A stretch of DNA of 11,228 nt from SCGC-AAA252-I15 sp043822165 (GTDB taxonomy: Archaea > Altiarchaeota > Altiarchaeia > IMC4 > SCGC-AAA252-I15), in contig JBDRCA010000082.1 in assembly GCA_043822165.1 (NCBI GenBank), positions 1 through 11,228 of the forward strand, read 5' to 3'. A program made the position numbers and the translations under genes. Positions 1-6,874 of this stretch are shown here, one piece after another. Within the stretch, counting starts at the first letter, position 1; every line of letters starts with the position of its first letter. Under the pieces are notes generated by a model. It was not told where the DNA came from. It saw nothing but the letters and a program-made list of their open reading frames with translations, and ran no database searches.

Positions 1-216
1 GAACACATTTTCTCAGGCAAGCAACCAAGGCAAGCCGCTTTGAAGGCAGCCACGAGAGGATTCAAGACCATTAACCTGCGCGAAAGAGGAGCAAAAAAGG
101 TCCACATGTTCACGGGATCAGTCGAAACAGTAGACGCTCCTGCAAACAGGCCAGCTTGGCTTCCAGCCAAAGTAAAGAAGGCGAAAGTCAAGAAGATCGG
201 AATAAAGAGGCTCTAA
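1..216 (+). CDS. MC1-family archaeal chromosomal protein, C-terminal part (5' end outside window)
   Basis: Reading frame 1 is open from the window edge to a TAA at 214-216 and gives 71 residues. The block FSGKQPRQAALKAATRG, followed by LRERGAKKVHMF and VDAPANRPAWLP, matches from memory the methanogen chromosomal protein MC1, a small monomeric DNA-bending protein of about 93 residues found in Methanosarcina relatives, haloarchaea and some DPANN archaea. It compacts and bends chromosomal DNA and binds as a monomer. About 20 N-terminal residues are missing beyond the window. Compared with the Methanosarcina protein as I recall it, the segment between TRG and LRERG is several residues shorter, and the C-terminal tail is very lysine-rich (KVKKAKVKKIGIKRL). 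The Trp in NRPAW, part of the DNA-contacting region of the family, is kept. The family call is firm; the exact function in this organism is inferred. Confidence 0.93.
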   Translation, partial: EHIFSGKQPRQAALKAATRGFKTINLRERGAKKVHMFTGSVETVDAPANRPAWLPAKVKKAKVKKIGIKRL

Positions 217-220
217 CGCC

Positions 221-277
221 TTTTTTTCCTTATTAAACGGTTGGGTTACCTTAACCCAACCCTATTCTCTTTTTTTT
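221..277 (+). terminator. Hairpin with flanking T-tracts downstream of the MC1 gene
   Basis: Five bases after the MC1 stop there is a run of seven T (221-227). Then comes a perfect 10-bp inverted repeat, GGTTGGGTTA at 239-248 and TAACCCAACC at 252-261, with a 3-nt loop. A second T-rich run (eight T in the 268-278 stretch) follows. Archaeal RNA polymerase ends transcription mainly at oligo-T tracts, so either T-run could suffice. The hairpin may be a transcript-stabilising end or a bacterial-style addition. Confidence 0.7.
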
Positions 278-281
278 CTTC

Positions 282-289
282 TAAATTTA
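282..289 (+). promoter_or_regulatory. Possible TATA box for the GNAT-like gene
   Basis: The AT-only stretch TAAATTTA lies 26-33 nt before the GTG at 315. That is the spacing expected if transcription starts at or next to the start codon (a leaderless mRNA). No Shine-Dalgarno sequence is seen before this start. The assignment is by spacing and composition only. Confidence 0.35.
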
Positions 290-314
290 ACCTGTTTTTC
301 CCTAGAATTATACT

Positions 315-1313
315 GTGACTAGGCTTAAGCGGGTTTTCTCGGATCCGAGAAGAGTCGACGGTATTACTCCTCTTATGTTGCATCATCTCCCAGTAAGAGG
401 CATCAGTGCCCTCCGCTCCGATGTCAGGGCTCTCGTAGGGGATGATTCAGTGTGGCGGGAGGCTGCCACTCAGGCTTTGGGAAAAATCGACGCCTCTGAG
501 GGCATGGCGGGTTTCGTGGGAAGCATACCCGGTCTGGACGAGCATCATTCTGCGGTGCATAGAATAATGCTTTCAGACAAGGTTTCCATGAATCCCGTGA
601 AATCCAGTTTCAAGTCCGGGACACTGGGTTTTGAACTGGCTCGCGGTGATTCTGTTTTCGGGAGGGTGTCTTTTGACTTGTCTTATGACGTTAATCCTTA
701 CTTTAAGGGTGCTGAGATTTATCGCACGGTATCGCCTCGGATGCAGGGTATGGGTTTGTCCGGGCGGTTCAGAGAGTTTGGGGAATGCTTCCTTGCGGGT
801 CTCGGATACGGATATATTGTTTCTCTTCCCAGTCATCCCGCGACGTGCGCGGATGTTGCCCGGCAGGGGTGGCGTCCTTTCCCTAGGAAGTCTGCGAATC
901 TGATGGGTAAGGCGTTGTTTGCATCTAACGGCGACATAAAGTTTGAGATAGATTCCGGGAAGGAAAAGCAGGTAGCGGAGATTATCCGCGAGGCAGACAA
1001 TATACCTGAGGGTGAAGTAGAGCGGCGGCGCAACTTCTATGAGCGATGCTTCACTGAAGCAGTGTTTCACAAAAAGAAGGTTCACGGGAGAGTCAAGTAT
1101 GTCCCGGATTATTACTTTAGGAAGACTTTTTTCCCCACGCCAAAAGTCACGGGTTTGGATGCTGATATTCTGGGCGGTAGAAGCCTTAACTGGGAGCAGT
1201 ACCAGGAAGAGCTTGCAGGGAAGGCTCGCAGGGAGAGCGGGTTTTCGGGCGGTGATTTTGAGCAGGATTTGAGGGATTTTCTGAGGGAGAGGATGTATCG
1301 GCGGATGTTGTAG
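315..1313 (+). CDS. GNAT-like (acetyltransferase-fold) protein of unknown substrate
   Basis: A 332-residue soluble protein with no signal peptide or membrane segment. The centre (about residues 102-190) reads like a GNAT N-acetyltransferase core: beta strands at about 103-123, then RTVSPRMQGMGLSGRF, which contains the acetyl-CoA pyrophosphate-binding pattern R/Q-x-x-G-x-G/A (R142, G145, G147). A helix, a short strand (YGYIVSLPSH) and a terminal GWRPF, similar to the family's usual final strand, follow. The regions on each side (1-100 and 190-332) are not recognised; the C-terminal part is highly charged. The start used is GTG at 315, about 30 nt from a TATA-like element; an in-frame ATG at 375 is the alternative and would remove 20 residues. 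The stop codon abuts the ATG of the methyltransferase gene, so the two are probably co-transcribed and coupled. Tyrosine codons favour TAT (7 TAT, 4 TAC), unlike the later glycosyltransferase genes. The gene is clearly real, but the GNAT assignment is motif-based and the substrate unknown. Confidence 0.6.
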   Translation: MTRLKRVFSDPRRVDGITPLMLHHLPVRGISALRSDVRALVGDDSVWREAATQALGKIDASEGMAGFVGSIPGLDEHHSAVHRIMLSDKVSMNPVKSSFKSGTLGFELARGDSVFGRVSFDLSYDVNPYFKGAEIYRTVSPRMQGMGLSGRFREFGECFLAGLGYGYIVSLPSHPATCADVARQGWRPFPRKSANLMGKALFASNGDIKFEIDSGKEKQVAEIIREADNIPEGEVERRRNFYERCFTEAVFHKKKVHGRVKYVPDYYFRKTFFPTPKVTGLDADILGGRSLNWEQYQEELAGKARRESGFSGGDFEQDLRDFLRERMYRRML

Positions 1314-2171
1314 ATGGCGAGAACGAGACTTAAGGGAAGGGCTGGCAGAGTGCTTGATGCGGGGCGGGTTGAGGATTTGCCTGAGATGGAGGTGCAGGTT
1401 GTGAATACTCGCGGCCACTCTGAGCGTATCGAGTTTTCAGGGGATTGTGCAGTGAATTATAAGGGTCATATAGCTCGTTACTTTTTCGCATTGGATGCTA
1501 TACCCGACATATCTGAGAGACTGGTGTTGGATGTTCCATGCGGCATAGGATACGGGTCTAAGATTCTTGCTAGGAAGGCTAGAGAGGTTGTTGGAATCGA
1601 CATCTCAGAGGATGCGCTGGCTAAAGGCAGGGAGAAGTATCTTACAGTGCGCGGAGAAAGAAAGAAGACTGATAATCTTTCCCTGCTTCGGATGGACGCG
1701 CAGCACATGGATTTTGCCGACGACACTTTCGACGCAGGAGTCTCCTTTGAGGGCATAGAGCATGTTCCCGATGCCGGGAAAATGGTTTCTGAGGTTTGCA
1801 GGGTTTTGAAGCCTGGTGCTACATTCGTTGTTTCCACGCCTAACCGTGAGATGACGCGGCAGAAGGGCGGCAAGCCTCATAATCCCTTTCACATCCAGGA
1901 GTTCACGCGGGATGAGCTGGCTGACATGCTTTCCCCGCATTTCAGCGAGATTGAGTTCTGGGGCCAGGACATAGTTGAGGCCAGGAACATGTGGAAGCGC
2001 AATCTCTACCGTTTCATGGGGGCGCTTGACGTCTTTGATTTGCGCCACCGGCTGGTTCCAGAAAAGGCGCTTGCCGCGGTCAGGGAGGATGTCTACGGAA
2101 GCGTCAGAATACGCAAAGTAGACGAAGACAAAGGCGAGAAACCGCGCGTGTGGATTGCAGTGTGCAGGTAA
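1314..2171 (+). CDS. Class I SAM-dependent methyltransferase (Methyltransf_11-like)
   Basis: A 285-residue protein with a Rossmann-type methyltransferase core. Motif I is VLDVPCGIGYGS (residues 71-82), which binds S-adenosylmethionine. The acidic end of strand 2 is VVGIDIS (92-98), which should contact the SAM ribose. Motif II is RMDAQHMDFADDTFD (127-140), and FEGIEHVPD (145-153) with RVLKPGATFVVSTPNRE (163-179) gives the motif III/post-III pattern of small-molecule or lipid methyltransferases. The C-terminal 100 residues form a variable, basic region that would set substrate choice. The ATG at 1314 directly follows the stop codon of the GNAT-like gene, so translation is probably coupled. The stop lies 3 bp from the convergent ThrRS stop. 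The substrate cannot be told from the sequence; one acting with the acetyltransferase-like partner on a common small molecule, protein or RNA is an inference from position only. Confidence 0.88.
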   Translation: MARTRLKGRAGRVLDAGRVEDLPEMEVQVVNTRGHSERIEFSGDCAVNYKGHIARYFFALDAIPDISERLVLDVPCGIGYGSKILARKAREVVGIDISEDALAKGREKYLTVRGERKKTDNLSLLRMDAQHMDFADDTFDAGVSFEGIEHVPDAGKMVSEVCRVLKPGATFVVSTPNREMTRQKGGKPHNPFHIQEFTRDELADMLSPHFSEIEFWGQDIVEARNMWKRNLYRFMGALDVFDLRHRLVPEKALAAVREDVYGSVRIRKVDEDKGEKPRVWIAVCR

Positions 2172-2174
2172 TAC

Positions 2175-4046
2175 CTATCCTACAAATTTCGGGCGCTGGG
2201 AAAGATTTCTGGGAAGCGGTATCGGGCGAGTCGGCTTCTCCTTAACATTTGCCGCGACATCCTCTACGATGTCTGCGACATTGACTTCTTTTTTCTCCTT
2301 GGTTTCCCTCACAGTCACCGTCACTTTCCCGCTTGCCTTCTCTTTTTCGCCGACGACTACTACTCGAGGCACCCACTCCTGGCCGGCTTCGCGTATCTTG
2401 TTGCCGACTGTCGCGTCCCGGTCGTCAACGTCGACTCGTATGCCCCCTTTTTCAATTTCGTCGGCGACCTTGTTGGCGTAATCCAAAAACTCCCCTGAAA
2501 CAGGTATCACGCGCACCTGCGTCGGCGAAAGCCACATTGGAAGCGACGGAACACCGCCGGCCTGCATCACTGAATACGCCTTCTCAAGGAGCGCGTAAAT
2601 AATCCTCTCAATCGCACCAGACGGTGAACAATGAAGGATTATCGGGTGCTTTTTCGCGCCATCCCTGTCGACGAAGTTTATGTCGTAGCGCTCCCCGTTT
2701 TCGACGTCAATCTGGTCCGTCGCCAAGGCGCTGGCCTTATCAAGGTTGTCGACGAAGTTTAGCTCGTATTTGAGTATGAAATAAAAGACTCTCTCATCCC
2801 ACATCTCCACGAGCGCCGGCTTCCCGAACTCTTTGACCAAGGTCTCCACGAACTCCCTGTGTTCGTCGTAGAATCCTTTCGTGACGCGCACAGCAAGCTC
2901 GACGTCGTCTGCGGAAAGCCCGCAGCCCTCCAAAGTCTCCCTTGATAGCCGGAACCTGCGCTTATACTCCGTCATAGCCTGAGTCAAGTCAGAGCACAGT
3001 GCGTGAACATCCGGCATCGTGAAGGCGCGAAGCCTCCTTAAGCCAGTCAACTCGCCGCTCTTCTCCCTGCGGAAAGCATAACGCGCGAGCTCATACAGCC
3101 TTAATGGCAGATTCCGGTACGAAATAGTGGCGTCATGGGCCATCAAGAACTGACCGAAACAGGCGGCAAAACGCATGAAATAACGTTTGTCCTCGCTCTC
3201 AATAGTGTATTGTCTAGCCGGAAACCTGTCCAAATACTTCTTCAACGTAGGGTGCTCAAAATCATACATAAGCGGCGTCTCCACCTCGACTCCCCCATAG
3301 TCGAGAATCATGTCCGTCACATACGTCTCCAACAACGCCTTCACCATCCTCCCCTTAGGATAATACCTGAAGTTGCCGGGGTCGCTTCCAGGCTCATAGT
3401 CAACAAGCTCGAGGCGCCTCATAAGCTCAATGTGCGGTGGAGGCTTGTCCACGCTCCTGTCTTTTTCCCGCTCATAGTAAGCGAACTTCTTCAAGTTAAG
3501 GTGCTGGGAATAATCAAAGTCTCCGACATCGCAGAGCCTGCCGTCGGAAGCCATGATGAACCAGGAGCTTTCAAGTTTTCCCTCTTTGGAGAGGGCTTCG
3601 GATTCCTCTGCCTTCATGGCCTGCGCGCCCTCCGGGAGAATAGTCCTTGAAAGCTCGGACAACGGATGGCCCTTGCATCTGAGTTCGAAGCTCTTGTACC
3701 AGCCGAAGGGGGCCTTAACGACTTCGTAGTCGCCGTGCAACTCGTCGTAGACGTCAGACAGAATCTTTTGGGCGAGCGCGGGTTTGCCCAGCTCCGAAGA
3801 CAGGTGCGCGTAAGGATACAGGGCGATTGATTTGGCGCCTACTTTTCCGTAAGTGTCTTTTACGTCTGCGATTAGCTGGCGCTTCACGCTTTCAGGGTCT
3901 TTTTCGTCGGCTTTCTCGACTGCGATGAAGACGACCAGGACTTCCTTGGCGGAGCCGATCTTGTCCTTGAGTTCTTCCGCGGTCTTGATGGCCTTCTTCT
4001 TGGCCTCGAAATTGAGGTAATCGCTGTGGATTAAGAGCACGCGCAT
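2175..4046 (-). CDS. thrS: Threonyl-tRNA synthetase, archaeal type with N-terminal editing domain
   Basis: A complete 623-residue class II synthetase that charges tRNA(Thr) with threonine in the cytoplasm. Residues 1 to about 140 form the archaeal editing domain (MRVLLIHSDYLNFEAKKKA at the start), which resembles the D-Tyr-tRNA deacylase fold and hydrolyses Ser-tRNA(Thr). H81, K118 and E131 lie where I would expect its active-site residues. The catalytic domain follows, with motif 2 at RLYELARYAFRRE (316-328) and motif 3 at GAIERIIYALLE (477-488). The likely zinc ligands C296, H348 and H472 that recognise the threonine hydroxyl are all kept. The anticodon-binding domain (about 505-605, beginning LSPTQVRVIPV) is followed by the typical archaeal C-terminal tail LSQRPKFVG. 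Length is normal for the archaeal family. The gene converges on the methyltransferase gene with a 3-bp gap and diverges from the DTD2 gene across 37 bp. Confidence 0.97.
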   Translation of the reverse strand: MRVLLIHSDYLNFEAKKKAIKTAEELKDKIGSAKEVLVVFIAVEKADEKDPESVKRQLIADVKDTYGKVGAKSIALYPYAHLSSELGKPALAQKILSDVYDELHGDYEVVKAPFGWYKSFELRCKGHPLSELSRTILPEGAQAMKAEESEALSKEGKLESSWFIMASDGRLCDVGDFDYSQHLNLKKFAYYEREKDRSVDKPPPHIELMRRLELVDYEPGSDPGNFRYYPKGRMVKALLETYVTDMILDYGGVEVETPLMYDFEHPTLKKYLDRFPARQYTIESEDKRYFMRFAACFGQFLMAHDATISYRNLPLRLYELARYAFRREKSGELTGLRRLRAFTMPDVHALCSDLTQAMTEYKRRFRLSRETLEGCGLSADDVELAVRVTKGFYDEHREFVETLVKEFGKPALVEMWDERVFYFILKYELNFVDNLDKASALATDQIDVENGERYDINFVDRDGAKKHPIILHCSPSGAIERIIYALLEKAYSVMQAGGVPSLPMWLSPTQVRVIPVSGEFLDYANKVADEIEKGGIRVDVDDRDATVGNKIREAGQEWVPRVVVVGEKEKASGKVTVTVRETKEKKEVNVADIVEDVAANVKEKPTRPIPLPRNLSQRPKFVG

Positions 4047-4083
4047 GGTATATACAATTGACTAACATAATAATAAAAAGAAG
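4047..4083. promoter_or_regulatory. Compact divergent promoter between thrS and the DTD2 gene
   Basis: Only 37 bp separate the two start codons. On the plus strand, GGTATATACA (4047-4056) contains a TATA-like core about 30-36 nt before the DTD2 ATG. On the minus strand, the AT-rich run read from about 4081 to 4069 (CTTTTTATTATTA-like) lies about 24-35 nt before the ThrRS ATG. Both spacings fit leaderless or near-leaderless transcripts. The two TATA elements would sit at opposite ends of the same gap, each next to the other gene's start, so polymerase binding in the two directions could exclude each other. No Shine-Dalgarno site is seen for either gene. Confidence 0.5.
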
Positions 4084-4893
4084 ATGAAGGCAATCGCTTA
4101 TTCAGCAGAAGACGTCGCCGGCTCCCACATAGCCCGAATCCTTAAGGACAGCTTCGGCTTCAAGGAAAACGGCGACGAATTCGAGGGAAAACCAGTTTGC
4201 GCGCGAGAAGACGTATTGCTCGTAGAATCCGAAAAATTCATACCCTCCCGGGAGGAATTTGGGGGGCTGTCGCCTGAGCTAATGGTTGTTGCAAGCCGCC
4301 ACAGAAGCGATAGCGGCGAACCCACGCTTACGGCTCACGCTACCGGCAACTTCGGGGCAGCGGACATAGGCGGGGAACCGGGCAGGCTATCGATTGCACC
4401 CTCCATCGTGCTTTCCCAGGCAGCCGAGCTTTTGAAGCTAAACGTCGGCGCGCTTCCCTACAAGGTAAGTCTTGAGGTCACTCATCACGGGCCGACTCAA
4501 TTACTCATCCCCTTAGTCTACGTGGAGGTTGGGAGCACCGAGCGCCAGTGGCTTGACGAGAAACCATGCACCGTCGTGGCTGAAGTAATCGACAAATTAT
4601 TGTTCGAGGAAACACCTGTACGGCCTTCCGCTATCGGATTCGGGGGGCCGCATTATGCCCCCAATTTCACTGAAGTAACACATGACGCAGCCTTAGGCCA
4701 CATTGCTCCAAAGTATGCCATGGAATACATAGACAAAGCCATGATAGAGCAGATGATCGAGCGCACAACTCCCACTCCAGAGCTTGCGGTATTGGACTGG
4801 AAGGGTCTTCGCGGCGAGGAAAAAACAAGGGTTACTAGCATACTATGCGAGCTCGGCATCGCCTGGAAAAAGACGAGCGAACTCAAAGCCTGA
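4084..4893 (+). CDS. dtdA: D-aminoacyl-tRNA deacylase, archaeal/plant type (DTD2)
   Basis: A 269-residue cytoplasmic enzyme that removes D-amino acids from tRNA so they can be recycled; the family is also reported to clear aldehyde-modified D-aminoacyl-tRNAs. Family blocks are present in order: SRHRSDSGEPTLTAHATGNFG (71-91), EVTHHGPT (131-138), AIGFGGPHYAP (183-193) and GHIAPKYA (205-212). The conserved histidines in these blocks (H73, H85, H134, H135, H190, H206) include the expected active-site residues. Length matches the archaeal family (about 270). Transcription is divergent from thrS across 37 bp, which puts two tRNA proofreading functions side by side. The TGA stop runs directly into six T residues (4894-4899), a likely archaeal terminator. 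Confidence 0.95.
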   Translation: MKAIAYSAEDVAGSHIARILKDSFGFKENGDEFEGKPVCAREDVLLVESEKFIPSREEFGGLSPELMVVASRHRSDSGEPTLTAHATGNFGAADIGGEPGRLSIAPSIVLSQAAELLKLNVGALPYKVSLEVTHHGPTQLLIPLVYVEVGSTERQWLDEKPCTVVAEVIDKLLFEETPVRPSAIGFGGPHYAPNFTEVTHDAALGHIAPKYAMEYIDKAMIEQMIERTTPTPELAVLDWKGLRGEEKTRVTSILCELGIAWKKTSELKA

Positions 4894-4899
4894 TTTTTT
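4894..4899 (+). terminator. Oligo-T tract directly after the dtdA stop
   Basis: Six T residues follow the TGA immediately. Archaeal RNA polymerase can terminate at such tracts without a hairpin. A separate TATA-like element lies about 20 bp further on, before the next gene. Confidence 0.4.
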
Positions 4900-4915
4900 A
4901 TTGCTGTCTTGCCCG

Positions 4916-4923
4916 TAGTATAA
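4916..4923 (+). promoter_or_regulatory. Possible TATA box for the 308-residue membrane protein gene
   Basis: TAGTATAA lies about 26-33 nt before the GTG at 4949. This spacing supports a leaderless transcript starting at that GTG rather than at the in-frame ATG at 4967. Confidence 0.35.
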
Positions 4924-4948
4924 CCTGGAAAAAGTCGCACCTAAACCG

Positions 4949-5875
4949 GTGGGCAGAATAAGGCGCATGATAGGCGTTGGACTATTGACTGCAATCGGGA
5001 GCGTGGGACTTGACATGGCAGCGTCGCTTCCCGTATCACACCCCGACGCCCAGCCGGGTGTAAGCCTCAAAACACCGTTTGACGCTCACATGACGGAAAA
5101 CGTCGGCCCAATGCTCGACAGCCTCCTCCAAAAGCTTCCCTCCGAGGACTCAAGACAGACTGGCATGGCAGCCAAGGATTTCGTCGCCGAAATGGGCCGC
5201 CAATACCGCGACGAGACCGTGCAGCCAGCAGGCGATGCGATAGTCGGATTCGCGGAAGAGCAAACAGGTCAAGAATTGAATCTTCCCCCTGTGGGCAGGC
5301 GACTGCCATTCCATCTGGCATTAGGCGGCGTAATCGGCGCCCTCTCATCACTCGTCGGCGGACGAAAGAAGAGAAAAGACGAAGAAGAAAAACCCCGCGA
5401 AAAAAAGAAGGAGAGAGGCGGCGAATCAAAAACAAAAGAGAACCTCACGGAATTCGGTAAAACCGCTATTGAGGCTGCCGGGAAGGTGGTGAAGGCGGGA
5501 GTCCAAGTAGTCCACCACCCCGTGAAAGCCTCTTGGGGCGTAATCGGGGCCGGCACTGCCGTAGAATTCGGGGCGGGCGTTCTGCCGTGGCAGCAGGTGC
5601 AGGAAGTCGCGGGAGCAGTAATCGACCCCCTCGTAGGCTTAGGCTTCGGCGTCGTTCTCGCAAACCAGTTCATAAACAAGGAAAAAAGAAAAGACGCGCT
5701 CTCAGAGAAAAACCTGCCTACGACGGTCGGCTCAGCCGCAGCCTTCGCCTGGGGCGTGTTCGGAGGTCCATACGCGCTCGCAGCCTTTGGTTTAGGATGG
5801 GCGGCAACGAAAGGATACTTCATGTACAGAAACTGGCAGGCCAGTGGTCAGCCTCCAGGCCAGGCTCAAGACTGA
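4949..5875 (+). CDS. Predicted secreted or membrane-anchored protein of unknown function
   Basis: A 308-residue protein that I do not recognise. It starts with a basic N-terminus (RIRR) and a hydrophobic stretch at about residues 8-26, either a signal peptide or a first membrane anchor. Residues about 30-115 are soluble and look helical. A hydrophobic segment at about 119-138 precedes a very charged linker (139-165, rich in K, E and R). Three further glycine- and alanine-rich hydrophobic segments follow at about 193-213, 220-241 and 258-282, and the tail is Gln/Pro-rich. The start is taken as GTG at 4949, because a TATA-like element lies about 30 nt upstream and it keeps the basic residues before the hydrophobic segment; ATG at 4967 is the alternative. 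The stop TGA runs into eight T residues. The next gene, for a Tat-exported enzyme, starts 31 bp later on the same strand, so both products probably act at the cell envelope. The coding call is good; the function is unknown. Confidence 0.75.
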   Translation: MGRIRRMIGVGLLTAIGSVGLDMAASLPVSHPDAQPGVSLKTPFDAHMTENVGPMLDSLLQKLPSEDSRQTGMAAKDFVAEMGRQYRDETVQPAGDAIVGFAEEQTGQELNLPPVGRRLPFHLALGGVIGALSSLVGGRKKRKDEEEKPREKKKERGGESKTKENLTEFGKTAIEAAGKVVKAGVQVVHHPVKASWGVIGAGTAVEFGAGVLPWQQVQEVAGAVIDPLVGLGFGVVLANQFINKEKRKDALSEKNLPTTVGSAAAFAWGVFGGPYALAAFGLGWAATKGYFMYRNWQASGQPPGQAQD

Positions 5876-5883
5876 TTTTTTTT
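5876..5883 (+). terminator. Eight-T tract after the membrane protein gene
   Basis: Eight T residues directly follow the TGA stop and are a likely archaeal terminator. The same AT-rich stretch lies 24-31 nt before the ATG at 5907, so it may also act as the core promoter of the next gene; this second role is speculative. Confidence 0.4.
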
Positions 5884-5906
5884 ACATGTAAACCCTATAT
5901 TGTTTC

Positions 5907-6854
5907 ATGGGAAGCGTTACTCGCAGAAGATTCCTCAAGGATGCTGCGGCAGCCGTTACTTTAGCAGCAGCCGGCGCGCTTGCTCCCGCACCAGACGTTC
6001 TCGCCCAGCAACCGCCCGCAGCCGCGGAAAAACAAGCCGTCCGAGAATACGATGTGGCTCTAACGCTTGGAGGCACAAAGGCGAGCCTTCACGTAATTCA
6101 AAAGCAGGGTCCAAAGCTTGTCTATTTTCTCCCACACTACAACGAGCAGCCTGCTCCCGCGGCGACGGAAGCTCACGTGAGGACTCACGGAGGCATCATG
6201 GTTCGCCTGCAGCATCCTACGCAGGAGAGGTATATAAAATTTTTAGGCGGCAGCAACGGAAAAACAGAGTATAGGGTAGACCCAAATAGGATTTTCACCG
6301 AAAATGGGATACGCGATACCACACAGTATTCGCGGGAGTCCGTGTGGGTCCCCACCGGGAGAGCCGCAACAAGAGATACAGTAAAAGCTTTCTCTGACAG
6401 CGTTTTATCCTCAATAAAGCCGGGTCAATGGGATGCGATAGTAGCAGTCCACAACAATACGGCTGGTGGATACGGCTTCAAGTCTTACGCGACCGGCTCA
6501 AGCGCGTATCTCGCGGAAGACACGTTCGAAGGCGACCCCGCAAACCCTGACAACTTCTTCTTCGTCACCTGGCGCTCCGACTTCGAAGCACTGAAGGCCA
6601 TGAAAAAATTCAACGTGGTATTGCAGAACAATTCTGCGGTGGCAGCCGGCTCAAGAGGCGACGACGGGTCACTGTCCGTGTGGGCTGTGCAAAACGGCGT
6701 AAAAGACGCGAAAGGACAAGTGACGCCTGTGCGCTACGTGAACGTGGAAGTCAAAGACGCAGACAAAGGCAAAGACATCGAACGATACGACCGAAACCTA
6801 ACCATCCAACAGGAAATGCTCCAGGCAGCACACACAATACTCACAAGACAATAG
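5907..6854 (+). CDS. Tat-exported protein resembling M14-type zinc carboxypeptidases
   Basis: A 315-residue protein with a textbook twin-arginine signal: TRRRFLK (residues 5-11), an Ala-rich hydrophobic core and a plausible cleavage after VLA (31-33). It should be exported folded, with any metal inserted in the cytoplasm. The mature part contains, in order, H77-x-x-E80 (PHYNE), N127-R128 (VDPNRIFT), H182 (AVHNNTAG) and an acidic residue late in the chain (E281 in VNVEV). This order matches the HxxE zinc site, the Asn-Arg carboxylate site, the third zinc ligand His and the catalytic Glu of M14 carboxypeptidases. I recall similar uncharacterised exported proteins with a DPNRIFT motif in bacteria. 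The expected reaction would be cleavage of a C-terminal residue or an amide-linked group, but the substrate is unknown. No lipobox or C-terminal anchor is seen. The gene follows the 308-residue membrane protein gene. The Tat signal is firm; the M14 relation is inferred from residue order. Confidence 0.7.
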   Translation: MGSVTRRRFLKDAAAAVTLAAAGALAPAPDVLAQQPPAAAEKQAVREYDVALTLGGTKASLHVIQKQGPKLVYFLPHYNEQPAPAATEAHVRTHGGIMVRLQHPTQERYIKFLGGSNGKTEYRVDPNRIFTENGIRDTTQYSRESVWVPTGRAATRDTVKAFSDSVLSSIKPGQWDAIVAVHNNTAGGYGFKSYATGSSAYLAEDTFEGDPANPDNFFFVTWRSDFEALKAMKKFNVVLQNNSAVAAGSRGDDGSLSVWAVQNGVKDAKGQVTPVRYVNVEVKDADKGKDIERYDRNLTIQQEMLQAAHTILTRQ

Positions 6855-6855
6855 T

Positions 6856-6874
6856 AAACTGGGCGTGACAGTTT
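6856..6874. repeat. Short inverted repeat between the M14-like gene and the tRNA gene
   Basis: AAACTG (6856-6861) and CAGTTT (6869-6874) form a perfect 6-bp stem with a 7-nt loop. It sits between two convergent genes and its right arm includes the tRNA discriminator position. It lacks a T-tract, so a terminator role is only possible. It may be chance. Confidence 0.25.

Noticed and set aside
573..1418. Long minus-strand open frame opposite the GNAT-like gene
   Set aside because: It is rich in Pro, Arg and His with no recognisable motif, and overlaps two plus-strand genes with better coding signals.
2662..2762. Two identical GTCGACGAAGTTTA stretches about 80 bp apart
   Set aside because: Both encode NFVD within conserved parts of ThrRS, so protein constraint and codon choice explain them.
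3135..3650. 171-codon plus-strand open frame opposite thrS
   Set aside because: It lies wholly inside the well-supported ThrRS gene on the other strand and shows no family features.
5269..5823. 184-codon minus-strand open frame opposite the 308-residue protein gene
   Set aside because: It has low-complexity Ser/Pro/Phe-rich sequence expected from the reverse of the charged linker and Gly/Ala segments. The plus-strand frame has a plausible promoter, signal and terminator.
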